Assembly: GCF_000380645.1 (NCBI RefSeq)
Contig: NZ_AQXZ01000019.1
Span: forward strand, 434,001 to 498,000
Length of the DNA stretch: 64,000 nt
DNA from: Smaragdicoccus niigatensis DSM 44881 = NBRC 103563
GTDB taxonomy: Bacteria; Actinomycetota; Actinomycetes; Mycobacteriales; Mycobacteriaceae
Direction of reading: 5' to 3'
In this document: positions 1 through 8,883 of the stretch, in pieces
How the letters are laid out: every line of letters starts with the position of its first letter
Numbering within the stretch: position 1 is the first letter of the stretch
Position numbers and translations under genes: made by a program
The notes under the pieces: generated by a model
Database searches by the model: none
What the model was told of the DNA's origin: nothing
What the model saw: only the letters and a program-made list of their open reading frames with translations

Positions 1-728
1 CCGCCGAACTGCTGAACAACACTCCGGCCGAACACTCCGGCGCGTATGAACAGCAGGTCCGCGACGTGCTCGCCGACCTCAAAACCGGCTTCACGCCGAA
101 CGCCGTGAACATCATCATGGCCCACCTCACGGTCACCAATGCGGCATTCGGCGGCGGTGAGCGGGCAGCCCAGTCGATCTTCGAATATCACGTCCCAGCA
201 ACCGCTTTCGGCTCCGAGCCGCACTATGTGGCGCTCGGTCACCTGCACCGGAGGCAGAGCCTTCCCGCGGCCTGCCCGGTCCACTACAGCGGCTCCCCGA
301 TTGCGGTCGACTTCGGCGAGCAGGAGAACGACAACGTGGTTCTGCTCGTCGAGGCATCGCCGTCGGCACCCGCGTCCACCACCGACGTCCCCATCACCAC
401 GGGCCGGAAGCTTCGGACTGTCCACGGCACCGTTGCCGAACTTGCCGATCAGGACTTCGGCGACGACTACCTGCGCGTCTACGTTCGCGAACACGCCCGC
501 GCCGGCCTCCGGGACGAAGTGCAGGATCTGTTGCCCAACGCCCTGGAAATCCGCATCGACGAGGAGTTCGCTCAACGTATTTCGGCGCCCACAGTCGACA
601 TCCGCGCCGACCGCTCACCCGCCGAACTGTTCGCCGAGTACTGCAACGAGCGCGGCATCGCGGACGCACGGCTCACCGCACTGTTCGATCAACTCCACGA
701 CGACCTCACTGCAGCCGGAGGCAACTGA
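1..728 (+). CDS. sbcD: SbcD exonuclease subunit, C-terminal part (5' end outside window)
   Basis: The reading frame is open from base 3 through the window edge, so this is the C-terminal part of a longer protein; an internal GTG at 66 is not the true start. Visible sequence includes the metallophosphoesterase motif GHLHRRQ and the following SGSPIAVDFGE strand, as in the Mre11/SbcD nuclease core, then the C-terminal capping domain. SbcD is the Mn-dependent nuclease that works with the SbcC ATPase to process hairpins, protein-blocked ends and double-strand breaks. The TGA stop shares one base with the ATG of sbcC (TGATG at 726-730), so the pair is translationally coupled. The N-terminal metal-binding aspartates lie outside the window. 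Confidence 0.93.
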   Translation, partial: AELLNNTPAEHSGAYEQQVRDVLADLKTGFTPNAVNIIMAHLTVTNAAFGGGERAAQSIFEYHVPATAFGSEPHYVALGHLHRRQSLPAACPVHYSGSPIAVDFGEQENDNVVLLVEASPSAPASTTDVPITTGRKLRTVHGTVAELADQDFGDDYLRVYVREHARAGLRDEVQDLLPNALEIRIDEEFAQRISAPTVDIRADRSPAELFAEYCNERGIADARLTALFDQLHDDLTAAGGN

Positions 729-3700
729 TGCGCCCGGTTCTGTTGGAAATCGACGGCTTCACCTCGTACAAGAACAAGGCCGTCATCGACTTTCGTGACA
801 CCGATTTCTTCGCCTTGGTCGGCCCAACCGGCAGCGGCAAGAGCACGATCCTCGACGCGATGGCGTTCGCCCTCTACCGCTCCGCACCGCGCTGGAACGA
901 CGTTGGTGCTGTGGCGCCAGCCCTGTCACCGACGGCGAACCGAGCGATCGTCCGGCTGATCTTCGATGCGAATGGCAAGCGCTACAGCGTTATTCGAGAT
1001 GTCCGGCGAGGGGGCGGTAAGACCGCCCCAGTCACGGTCAAAGAGCAACGACTCGAACAGTTCCACAACGCAGACGACGACGGCACCGGCGAGACCGATG
1101 TCCTCGAAGCCGGCAACGCAGTCACCGCGAAGGTCACCGAGCTACTGGGCCTGACCTTCCAGGAGTTCTGCACGTGTGTCGTTCTCCCGCAGGGCGACTT
1201 CTCCAAGTTTCTGCACGCGACGTCCGGTGAGCGCCAGGCGATCCTCAAGAAGCTGCTCGGCTACCAGATCTACGACAACATTCGATCGGCGGCCGATGCC
1301 CGGGCGCGTGATCATCACGCCAGAGCCGAGGGTTTGCAGGCCCACCTCGAATCAATGGGGGCCGTCGGCGAGAGCGTGATCGCCGAACGCCAGGCCCGGG
1401 TCACTCAGTTGGAGACGTTGGAAAAGCTGGTCGCCGACGAGCTGCTCCCCGCTCACAAGCAAGCAACCGATGCAGCCGCTGCGATCAATCTCCAAGTGCA
1501 ACAGGTGACTTCGGAGCAGTCCCTGCTTGGCCGAGTCTCCGTGCCACCTGATGTGGCCGACCTGCAGCACGCACGAGCGGCGACTGCCGAAGCCGTCGTC
1601 GACGCACAAGCGGCCGAGTCGGTGGCCGAACTCGACGACCAGACCGCTCGCGACGCACTCGCTGCTGCCCCGGCACGCGCCGCGTTGGAGATCGTCAAGC
1701 GGAACTGGGCAGATCTCGCGGCGGTGACTTTGCAGATCCCTGGGCTGCAGGTTCAAGCCACCGATGCCGGCGCCGCACTGCGCGCCGCCGAGGTGGCCAC
1801 CACCGAGGGCGATTCCGCGCTTATCGCGACCCGAAATGCACACGAGAGCGCGAAGGCAGAGGCCGAATCCACGGCGGCAGCTGCTGAGCGAGCCGGCGCC
1901 GAGCTCGGTTTGCTGCTCGCCATCAAGACGCCGGCTGGCGTCAGCGAGCTTGCCGAGTTGCTCGACAGCGCCGCTAAGTCTCGGGCGTCGGCGAGCGCGG
2001 CGGTCGCCGACGCGGAGAAGGCTGACGAGCGTGCCCGCGATGCGCTCGCTGCCGCACCCGATGCTGGAACTCTCTCCACCGCAACCAGTCTCGCCGCGCA
2101 GGTCGCCAAGACCGCGCAAGTGATGGCGAGCGACGACACCGATGATTCGGCGATCCTCGCCAAGCGGCAGGCTGCCGTCGTACAGGCCGAGCAAGCCGTC
2201 GAGGAGATCAACGTCAACAGCCACGTCCACGTGCTCCGCGAGACGCTGACCGCGGGCGCCGCATGCCCGGTGTGCGAACAGACCGTCTCGACCATTCCGC
2301 GCGCGGCGGTCGTCGACGAGGATCAGCTGCCCAAAGCGCGAGCCGAGCTCAAAGCTGCTCGAGAACAACTGGCCAAGGCCGACCGCGAAGCCGCGGCCCG
2401 CACGGCAAAACGTTCCGCGGAACGCGATCGCCTGGCGTCTGACCAGCGCCGACTGGATGAATTGCTCGCCCAACTCGACTCGACCGTGGACGGTCTGCCT
2501 GGCCTCACAGCGTCGAGAGTCACGCTGCAGGAGACCGCGGTCCGCGCCGCTGCCCGATTGCGAACGGCACGGAACTCGCTGATCGATGCGCAGGAGGCGG
2601 TCGAGAAGCTGACCGATCGACGGCGGAATTCAGTCACCGAACTGCGGTCCGCGCGCGACACGGTCCCTGGCGCCCCGCTAATCGACGACTCCGACGTCGC
2701 GGCAGCCTGGGGATCGCTCACTACCTGGGCCGCCGAACGAGCTGCCGCGATTCCGATCGATCAGCTGAAGCAAGAAGCAGCCCAAGCACATTCGGACTTC
2801 ATCGCGAAAGCGACAGACCTCAAGTCGTCCGAGGCGGCAGCGAAGCAGGCAAATCAAAGGCGGCTCGACACCGCCCTCGCCAGCCAGAAGGCGCAGGCGG
2901 CGCTGTCCAACGCCGAGACCCGTCGAGACGAACTCACACAGACTCTCGCGACCGCAATCGACGCTGATTCCGTCGAGATCGAATTACGGAAGGTCGCGCT
3001 ACTCGAAGCGAGCTGCACGAAGGCTCGAGCACAACTCGCCGCCGCGCGAACCGCGGTCCGGACAGCGCAATCGGCACAGAAGCAAGCCACCGAACGCGCG
3101 TCGGCAAGCTGGGCGGCTCTGCGGCGTGCCCGCGATCCGCTTACCGGGCTAGGCGCACCCGAGCCTGGTGCGGAATCTAGTGACTTGCAGCAGGCATGGA
3201 CGACTCTCGCTCGTTGGGCTGCCGCCGAAGTCGTCGCTAGACGTGCGCAACTCGAGGAACTCACTGCGTCTACCGAGGAGGCTCGACGAAGTATCGAGAC
3301 AACAGCAACTGCACTCGAATCGCAGCTCGTGGAAGCTGGTGTCGAGGCGGTGACCGGCACCGCAACTCGCGTTCTCGCGGGCTCGATCGCACAGGCTCAT
3401 GCTGCTCTGAACCAGGCAAAGTCCGACTTCGACAAGGCCAAGAACCTGCTCGATGACGCGCGCCGGGAGAAGGAGAAGGCGCAGGTCGCGCAAGAACTTT
3501 CGCGTCTGATGCGGGTGACGAACTTCCCGCAGTGGCTCGTGAATTCGGCGCTCGATGTCCTGGTCGGCGAGGCGTCGTCGGTCCTGTTCGAGTTGTCGAA
3601 CCGGCAATTCGAGCTCACCACGAAGGATGGCGACATCTTCGTCATCGACCACAACAATGCTGATCTCACGCGCTCGGTCAAGACGCTGTCCGGCGGCGAG

Positions 3701-3988
3701 ACGTTCCAGGCGTCGCTCGCACTTGCGTTGGCGTTGTCCCGGCAGATGTCGACCATGTCGACCGCGGGATCGACGAAGTTGGAGGCGATCTTCCTGGACG
3801 AAGGTTTCGGCACGCTCGATCCCGAGACGCTCGATGAAGTTGCCTCGACCCTCGAGAATCTCGCGCATTCGGGTTCGCGGATGGTCGGCGTGGTGACGCA
3901 CGTGGCGGCCCTCGCCGAGCGGATTCCCGTGCAATTCCGGGTTACGCGAGACGACTTGGGATCACACGTGGAAGTGGTGCGGACCTGA
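728..3988 (+). CDS. sbcC: SbcC/Rad50-like SMC-type ATPase of the SbcCD nuclease
   Basis: This 1086-residue protein has the full SbcC/Rad50 layout. The Walker A motif GPTGSGKST is at residues 32-40. Long Ala/Glu/Arg-rich coiled coils flank a zinc hook CPVC near residue 513. The ABC signature LSGGE is near 987 and the Walker B/D-loop IFLDEGFGTLD near 1020. It is the ATPase and DNA-tethering subunit that gates the SbcD nuclease. The start overlaps the sbcD stop by one base and the stop overlaps the next ATG by one base (TGATG at 3986-3990), so three genes form one coupled operon. Length and motifs are normal for actinobacteria. Confidence 0.97.
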   Translation: MRPVLLEIDGFTSYKNKAVIDFRDTDFFALVGPTGSGKSTILDAMAFALYRSAPRWNDVGAVAPALSPTANRAIVRLIFDANGKRYSVIRDVRRGGGKTAPVTVKEQRLEQFHNADDDGTGETDVLEAGNAVTAKVTELLGLTFQEFCTCVVLPQGDFSKFLHATSGERQAILKKLLGYQIYDNIRSAADARARDHHARAEGLQAHLESMGAVGESVIAERQARVTQLETLEKLVADELLPAHKQATDAAAAINLQVQQVTSEQSLLGRVSVPPDVADLQHARAATAEAVVDAQAAESVAELDDQTARDALAAAPARAALEIVKRNWADLAAVTLQIPGLQVQATDAGAALRAAEVATTEGDSALIATRNAHESAKAEAESTAAAAERAGAELGLLLAIKTPAGVSELAELLDSAAKSRASASAAVADAEKADERARDALAAAPDAGTLSTATSLAAQVAKTAQVMASDDTDDSAILAKRQAAVVQAEQAVEEINVNSHVHVLRETLTAGAACPVCEQTVSTIPRAAVVDEDQLPKARAELKAAREQLAKADREAAARTAKRSAERDRLASDQRRLDELLAQLDSTVDGLPGLTASRVTLQETAVRAAARLRTARNSLIDAQEAVEKLTDRRRNSVTELRSARDTVPGAPLIDDSDVAAAWGSLTTWAAERAAAIPIDQLKQEAAQAHSDFIAKATDLKSSEAAAKQANQRRLDTALASQKAQAALSNAETRRDELTQTLATAIDADSVEIELRKVALLEASCTKARAQLAAARTAVRTAQSAQKQATERASASWAALRRARDPLTGLGAPEPGAESSDLQQAWTTLARWAAAEVVARRAQLEELTASTEEARRSIETTATALESQLVEAGVEAVTGTATRVLAGSIAQAHAALNQAKSDFDKAKNLLDDARREKEKAQVAQELSRLMRVTNFPQWLVNSALDVLVGEASSVLFELSNRQFELTTKDGDIFVIDHNNADLTRSVKTLSGGETFQASLALALALSRQMSTMSTAGSTKLEAIFLDEGFGTLDPETLDEVASTLENLAHSGSRMVGVVTHVAALAERIPVQFRVTRDDLGSHVEVVRT

Positions 3989-4914
3989 TGCGGTTCACGG
4001 TGGAGGCGTGGGACCCGAGCTACGGATCGCCGCTCGAGAACGACCAGTTGCCTGCGTCGACGGCAAAGGTCGACGCGGGCGTCGAGACCGACAAGTGGGC
4101 TCCAATCCCGTCGCAGAAACTTCCTGATCCCAGTGCGGTTCTCTTCGTTGACGGGGTTCGTCGTATCGATGCGCGGGTGTGGATCGAAGACGGGAACGGT
4201 ATTGCGACGCAAGGTATTTGCGCGTCGTACGCCGCTGGCGTCGTCGTGTGCCGCAACGGCAAATCTGAGATGACGACGGCGGAGGTTCGGCGCAGCCTCG
4301 TCAGCATCACCGACGCTCCCGACATCCAGACGCGCTTCGGCACATACCGCGCGGCACGAACGGTCGCCGGCGACAGTGGGATCGGACCGGCACTGTCGAA
4401 TATGGTGCAGCGCAAGTTGTTCGACACCGAGGTGACAGTCGCCGTGAATGCCCGCGACGGGTCAGAGGACTTGCTCATTGTCGATGGTCCGCTCCGAAAC
4501 CGATCGAACCTCGCCCGGACGCTCGGCTACATCAAGACCCATCACGCCGAATACCTGCCGACGGAACTGAACACTGTCGTTTCGGCGCTGCAGGCTGGCG
4601 AGCGCAGTCCCGTGTTCCTGCTCGAAACCAACTGGGGCCGATACGCGTGGTACCTGCGACTCCCCTGCCCACCCAGCGCTCCGTGGGCCGGTGTTGTGCG
4701 CATCGAAGCGTCGTCAGAACTGCGACTCGCCGACGTGATTGCGCTGGCGAACCTGAGCCAGTCCGTGCTGCCCCGGTACGCGTCGTTGGAATACAAGGAT
4801 TCTCGGGCGCCGCAGAATCTGTTCCCGATTGCTGGGCTGGAGAAGGCGCTGAAGCATCGACTCGGGGATGCGGCACTGGCGTATCGGTCGTTGCGAATGG
4901 CGGCGCGGAGTTAG
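3988..4914 (+). CDS. NurA-like nuclease-domain protein coupled to sbcDC
   Basis: This 308-residue protein starts inside the sbcC stop codon. It would usually be labelled hypothetical. I see a pattern like NurA (RNase H-fold 5'-3' nuclease): an acidic motif FVDGVRRID near residues 53-61, LLIVDGPLRNR near 162-172 (like the NurA DG-x-L motif), and a C-terminal LPRYASLEYKDSRAPQN block followed by a helical end. In archaea NurA works with HerA, Mre11 and Rad50. Finding the pattern directly after the bacterial Mre11/Rad50 pair (SbcD/SbcC) supports a nuclease role in end resection. No HerA-type ATPase is visible nearby. The NurA assignment comes from motif spacing and context and is an inference. 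Confidence 0.6.
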   Translation: MRFTVEAWDPSYGSPLENDQLPASTAKVDAGVETDKWAPIPSQKLPDPSAVLFVDGVRRIDARVWIEDGNGIATQGICASYAAGVVVCRNGKSEMTTAEVRRSLVSITDAPDIQTRFGTYRAARTVAGDSGIGPALSNMVQRKLFDTEVTVAVNARDGSEDLLIVDGPLRNRSNLARTLGYIKTHHAEYLPTELNTVVSALQAGERSPVFLLETNWGRYAWYLRLPCPPSAPWAGVVRIEASSELRLADVIALANLSQSVLPRYASLEYKDSRAPQNLFPIAGLEKALKHRLGDAALAYRSLRMAARS

Positions 4915-4950
4915 GCGCTAGATCTAGGAGCGGCCACGTGTGAAGCTTGG

Positions 4951-5061
4951 CCATTCCCGATTGATGGGGATCTTCGCGGTCATCGCACTGATTACCAAAC
5001 GGTCTGCGATCTCGTCGTTGGAGAGTCTGTGGGCGACGAGTGCCACGGCTTCCCGCTCGAA
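4951..5061 (-). pseudogene. LuxR-type HTH remnant
   Basis: On the minus strand, a stretch reading EREAVALVAHRLSNDEIADR then LVIS closely matches the GerE/LuxR DNA-binding helix-turn-helix (E-R-E-x2-A-L-V-A-x-x-L-S-N-x-E-I-A). Upstream residues in the same 100-codon frame do not look like a receiver or sensor domain. Downstream the sequence drifts to TAKIPINREWPSF instead of the usual TVKTHVxxI. The frame runs into the kinase gene on the other strand. I read it as a decayed fragment of a response regulator lying between the sbcDC operon and the kinase gene. It is unlikely to be expressed as a working protein. Confidence 0.6.
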
Positions 5062-5184
5062 TTGTTCGTGCCGAGATTGTCTTATCGAGGTTTTCGGACC
5101 GATCGGCCAACGAGATAGCGCTAATCGGACCAAGCGCATGCGTCCCGACCGATAATCAGTAGTGGTCGGGAAGGGAGATCCGGC

Positions 5185-6885
5185 ATGGCGGCAACTGGTC
5201 AGGATTGGATGCTGAAGTCCGGCCAAACATTTGCCCGTTATCAGATCATTCGACCCCTAGGTTCGGGTGGAATGGGCGAGGTATATCTCGCGCTGAACCC
5301 ACGTCTCGGTCGGCAAGAGGCGCTCAAGACGTTGTATCCGCACTTGACGCACGATTACCAGATGCGCCGACGGTTCGAACGCGAAGCAAGCCTGACGGCG
5401 CAGCTGGACCATCCCAACATCGTCAGTGTCTACGACGCCGACCACGATAGTGCTTCCGGGATCGAGTGGATCTCGATGAAGTACATCGTTGGGCGTGACG
5501 CATCCGGGTTAATCGCGGATCACCAAGCCGGTGTCGAGCCGGCGCGCGCCGTCGACATCATTTCGCAAGCGGCGGCGGGACTTAACGACGCTCATGAGCA
5601 TGGACTCCTGCACCGCGACGTGAAGCCGGCAAACTTACTGATTTCCGAGGATTGGCGCGGCCATCAAAGGTTGCTTCACGTCTACGTCACCGACTTCGGA
5701 ATCGCCAGAACGCTGACTAACTCGACCGCCCTCACAAGTCATGGATCGTTCCTGGGGACGCTGCTCTACGCGGCGCCGGAAATGATGTCTGGAACGGAAG
5801 AGGTCGATCATCGAATCGACGTGTATTCGCTCGGAGCAACCCTGTTCCAGCTGCTCACGGGTGTGACGCCATTCTCCTCACGAGAACCCGCCGGACTGGT
5901 CAATGCGCACCTCAATCAACCGGTGCCGCGAGTCAGTCAGCGTTGTCCGAGCGTTCCAGTTGCAGTTGACGACGTCATCGCCACCGCAATGGCAAAGGAT
6001 CGCGACAACCGTTTCGAATCGTGTAGCGAGCTAGCAGAAGCCGCGTCCGCAGCTCTTGTTGCCCCGCTAAGCAAACCGGCCGTGTTTGAAGTCAAGACTC
6101 CATGGCCCGCCAATGAGGTGAAAGAACACCGACGTAGGCAATCGGTCGAAGGCACCACAGCGAATACGCCGCCGCCGTTGCCACCGCCGACGTCCGCGCT
6201 CGGCACCAACGAGATCGCGAGGATGGTTGCACCGCCGCCGCCCCCTCCTCCGGTTAGCCCGAGACGGCCGTTCCCGGCAGAAAACGCCGGGCTCTTCGTG
6301 TCGCCTCCGGCTCGCAATGGAGTGCGTGCGGCGGCGAAACCAAAGCGCCGGATCAACATCAACATCTCGATTAGTATCGCCATTTTGGCGCTGATTGTTG
6401 CTGCGGGCGCGATCGCCTGGTGGCCTCGCGGCGAAGACGGAAACCCCGCGCCAGTGACTCCGACCAGCGCACAGTCTCGAGCCCTGACCTTCGCTGACAT
6501 GGAGCAGTTCCTCCGCGGCCATTACGCCCTATTACCGGATCGGGTTGATGCCGCCTGGCAGAACCTGTCACCGAAGTTGCAGGACAAAGTGGGCGGATAC
6601 ACCACGTTCTTGAGGTATTGGAGAACGGTCAAATCGGTGGCCGTCTCGCAGGTTCTGCCTCGCGACGGCACAAGCGTCAACTTCACGCTCGACGTCATCC
6701 TTCTGGACGGCGGAGTCGGAACTGAAGAACGGACCGCGACCTTCGCCCAGATCGACGGCCGGTTGATCGTCGATGCAATTGAGACGCTCACCTACACGAT
6801 GCCCAGTCGACCTGGGAACACGTCACCGCCGGCAAATGCGACGACAAGTCGAGACACTGCAACGACCAGTCCGCAGGAGGGGTAG
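5185..6885 (+). CDS. Transmembrane serine/threonine protein kinase (PknB-type)
   Basis: The 566-residue protein carries a full Hanks-type kinase domain. The glycine loop GSGGMGEVY is at residues 26-34, with catalytic Lys near 48. HRDVKPAN is near 143-150, DFGIAR near 170, and the APE motif follows the activation segment. A proline-rich juxtamembrane linker (PPPLPPPT and PPPPPPP runs, about 325-355) leads to one hydrophobic transmembrane helix near 390-413. A roughly 150-residue extracytoplasmic domain without PASTA repeats follows, ending in a Thr/Pro-rich tail. A GGAAGGGAG ribosome binding site precedes the ATG at 5185. The extracellular part resembles generic NTF2/SnoaL-like sensor tails but I cannot name a ligand. 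It stands alone, with no partner phosphatase nearby. Confidence 0.95.
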   Translation: MAATGQDWMLKSGQTFARYQIIRPLGSGGMGEVYLALNPRLGRQEALKTLYPHLTHDYQMRRRFEREASLTAQLDHPNIVSVYDADHDSASGIEWISMKYIVGRDASGLIADHQAGVEPARAVDIISQAAAGLNDAHEHGLLHRDVKPANLLISEDWRGHQRLLHVYVTDFGIARTLTNSTALTSHGSFLGTLLYAAPEMMSGTEEVDHRIDVYSLGATLFQLLTGVTPFSSREPAGLVNAHLNQPVPRVSQRCPSVPVAVDDVIATAMAKDRDNRFESCSELAEAASAALVAPLSKPAVFEVKTPWPANEVKEHRRRQSVEGTTANTPPPLPPPTSALGTNEIARMVAPPPPPPPVSPRRPFPAENAGLFVSPPARNGVRAAAKPKRRININISISIAILALIVAAGAIAWWPRGEDGNPAPVTPTSAQSRALTFADMEQFLRGHYALLPDRVDAAWQNLSPKLQDKVGGYTTFLRYWRTVKSVAVSQVLPRDGTSVNFTLDVILLDGGVGTEERTATFAQIDGRLIVDAIETLTYTMPSRPGNTSPPANATTSRDTATTSPQEG

Positions 6886-6906
6886 CAAGTCGCCGGCGAG
6901 CTACCC
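6880..6906 (+). terminator. Hairpin at end of the kinase gene
   Basis: A 7-bp inverted repeat (GGGTAGC at 6880-6886, GCTACCC at 6900-6906) overlaps the kinase stop codon. It encloses a second perfect palindrome (TCGCCGGCGA at 6890-6899). There is no T-tract, which is common for actinobacterial terminators. It sits between convergent genes and may serve both strands. Confidence 0.45.
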
Positions 6907-6934
6907 GTCGTGCGCGCTTGCCTACATCGCTGGG

Positions 6935-7288
6935 TTACGGACAGCCCGCGACAACAGACAGCCACTCGCGCGCCCGTTCGGAAGTAAGCGGACCGTTGAT
7001 TTCAGGCGCCGACACCTCAAACAGAAATTCATTCAGCAGCGCTTCCGACCCGCCCTCGCGGCCGATGTCGTCGCGGACTTCGATCGCATCCGCCCAACGC
7101 GCAGAATCGGCCGGACTGACGGCACCGCTCAGAAACCGATCGATAAGTGACTTCAGATGCTCAACCGTCAACAAAACGATCGGATGTTCGGCGTCCCAGG
7201 GGAACCCGTTGAGGTGTTGTATTGCCTCGTCGAGTGGACCACGCAGTTCCACAAGATCTAAGAGCGCCTCAAGCCGCTGATCCTTCAT
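6935..7288 (-). CDS. Predicted immunity protein for the adjacent WXG toxin
   Basis: This is a small acidic protein of 117 residues. Its ATG overlaps the TGA of the upstream WXG-domain gene by four bases, the usual layout of a toxin followed by its antidote. The sequence has the look of polymorphic-toxin immunity proteins: a helical region LTVEHLKSLIDRFLSG, then a WADAIEVRDDIG block, then a segment ending in PEINGPLT. No signal peptide or membrane segment is visible, so it should act in the cytosol by binding the C-terminal toxin domain. I cannot give a Pfam family with certainty. Immunity function is inferred mainly from gene order and this sequence pattern. Confidence 0.65.
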   Translation of the reverse strand: MKDQRLEALLDLVELRGPLDEAIQHLNGFPWDAEHPIVLLTVEHLKSLIDRFLSGAVSPADSARWADAIEVRDDIGREGGSEALLNEFLFEVSAPEINGPLTSERAREWLSVVAGCP

Positions 7289-8358
7289 TTCGGCATCTTG
7301 TCCTTAACGTGTGCGATTGAGCCATCCGGAAGGTTAGTTGTCTTCGAGTATCCGGCAGTCGTTCCGTCTTCAAGGACAACCTTTGTGTACGTGGCGGACG
7401 AACCCGGAACTCGGCCGGGAACCGTGCTCTCGAACTGGATCGAGCCGTCGTTGCGACGCGTAATAACGGTCTCCTCTGCAGCGGCCGGAAGCTTCTGCTC
7501 GTAGCGTTTGAGGTTCGCGGCTTGGTCGGGCGACAATTCCTCGCGGCCCAGTGGCCTCCCCGTCAGGTCGACCGCCGGAGCGGCATCGTCGGAATCGTCG
7601 ATCACTTCGACGTGGTCGTCTCCGATCGCACCGTCAATGACGTTCTTTGCCCCAACGGCGGCGATTCCGAGGCCTGCTGTGATACCCGCAGCCGAGATTG
7701 CTTGCGCAGGCACACCAACGACCGCGCCGATGCCAGTCGCATCCAAGACGGTCCCTCCGCCGAACCCTGCTGCACTGACGGCTGCCAGTCCGAGACCAGC
7801 AACGACGGCCCCGGCATCGAGAGGGTGCCGGAGAACCGAGTTCCCGAACGATGCTGCACCGTTGACCACCACGGCTGCGACGTGAAGGAGCAGGTCTTCG
7901 AAATCGTCCAGCCAACTCGACGTCTCAGGCGCGCTCTTCGCGCGCTCACTGAGGGCCTGAGCAGCAGCCTCGCTGGCGATACTTAGAGAGCTCCGTGCAG
8001 ATGCGAGCACGTCACCTGCTTCATCCTTATGCTCGTCGCCTCTCTCCCACACTGCGACGGCCTCTCGGGCGCGCGACTGCGCCCACCGCAACATAGTTGC
8101 GTAGTCCTCGAGAACGCTCGCGGCGGATTCCAGAGCGTCCGCAGCGGAGAACCACCTGGCTGGCTCATACGAGAATTTCTCTCTGAATGCGCTCGCGGCG
8201 GCACCTGTCCAGCTCCCCGCGTCGATTGCAAGCAGCCCTTCGCCAGCACGTTGCGCCTGCTCGGAACGCGTACGACTCACACGAGCGTTCTCCTCGATCG
8301 AGTCGGCGTTGCCTGGGACGAGTTCCTTCGGGTTGGAGGTCTCGCCAAGCTCAGCCAT
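7285..8358 (-). CDS. WXG100-domain polymorphic toxin, probable type VII secreted effector
   Basis: With the start at ATG 8358, which overlaps the preceding stop by 8 bases, the protein has 357 residues; an upstream GTG/ATG at 8403 is less convincing. The N-terminal third is helical with a W-T-G motif at residues 50-52 and many alanines, as in WXG100/LXG substrates of type VII secretion. A middle segment (about 165-245) is Ala/Gly-rich and hydrophobic. The last ~70 residues (TRRNDGSIQFES, PGSSATYTK, GYSKTTNLPDGSIAHVKDK) look like a small RNase-type toxin domain seen at the C-termini of polymorphic toxins. It is cotranscribed with an EspC-like protein upstream and an immunity candidate downstream. 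The toxin activity is inferred. Confidence 0.7.
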   Translation of the reverse strand: MAELGETSNPKELVPGNADSIEENARVSRTRSEQAQRAGEGLLAIDAGSWTGAAASAFREKFSYEPARWFSAADALESAASVLEDYATMLRWAQSRAREAVAVWERGDEHKDEAGDVLASARSSLSIASEAAAQALSERAKSAPETSSWLDDFEDLLLHVAAVVVNGAASFGNSVLRHPLDAGAVVAGLGLAAVSAAGFGGGTVLDATGIGAVVGVPAQAISAAGITAGLGIAAVGAKNVIDGAIGDDHVEVIDDSDDAAPAVDLTGRPLGREELSPDQAANLKRYEQKLPAAAEETVITRRNDGSIQFESTVPGRVPGSSATYTKVVLEDGTTAGYSKTTNLPDGSIAHVKDKMPK

Positions 8359-8686
8359 CGGCGATCGCCGCGATGCCTGGATCCGTGGAGAGGTGTTCAC
8401 CATTGTTCTGGTCAGCCTTGCGATACCCCTGAGCAGCTCGAGTTAGCGCGGCGCTGACCTTGGAGGCGTCATCGGTCAACAGATCAAGACCATCGCTCCA
8501 GCGGGCGCAGAAGCTCTGGAATTCGCTGTGCACTCGATCATGTCCGTACAACGCCGGCGGACCGCAGAGCTCGCGAAGCTCGAAGCTGTCCTGACTTTCG
8601 ACGGAGTGATCAATTCCTGCGGCAGCATCTTCAAGGGCCGTCACATCGACTCGGAAGCCAACGCCCTCGATCACATAGTCACTCAC
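8351..8686 (-). CDS. EspC/WXG100-like small secreted-partner protein
   Basis: This 111-residue helical protein starts at GTG 8686 and is the first gene of the three-gene toxin operon. The region SEFQSFCARWSDGLDLLTDD and the following VSAALTRAAQGYRKAD match the EspC (DUF2580) or WXG100-like pattern of a four-helix partner ending in a Y-rich secretion-signal helix (YxxxD: YRKAD). It may form a heterodimer with the N-terminal helical domain of the toxin encoded just downstream, for export by an ESX/type VII system located elsewhere in the genome. No ESX ATPase lies in this window. The last 8 bases overlap the toxin start. Confidence 0.65.
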   Translation of the reverse strand: MSDYVIEGVGFRVDVTALEDAAAGIDHSVESQDSFELRELCGPPALYGHDRVHSEFQSFCARWSDGLDLLTDDASKVSAALTRAAQGYRKADQNNGEHLSTDPGIAAIADG

Positions 8687-8883
8687 GCTCGATATGACGC
8701 AGCGTGACTGTCGTCGGTTCCATCGCGTCTGGAACTTGCTCGCAGTTCGCCCTGACCTGTAGCCGTCACGGATTCACGACAACGCTCGACGCCCACCCGG
8801 GTTCCAGTCTGAACTGAGGACCGTCAGGGCAGTCAACAATTCTCAGCCCGCAGGCTTGCCCGTCTCGATTGCCACCATCCGCA

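Noticed and set aside
1352-2473. Long minus-strand open frame (373 codons) inside sbcC
   Set aside because: It is antisense to a clear coiled-coil coding region and has Arg/Gly/Ser-biased composition typical of shadow frames in GC-rich DNA.
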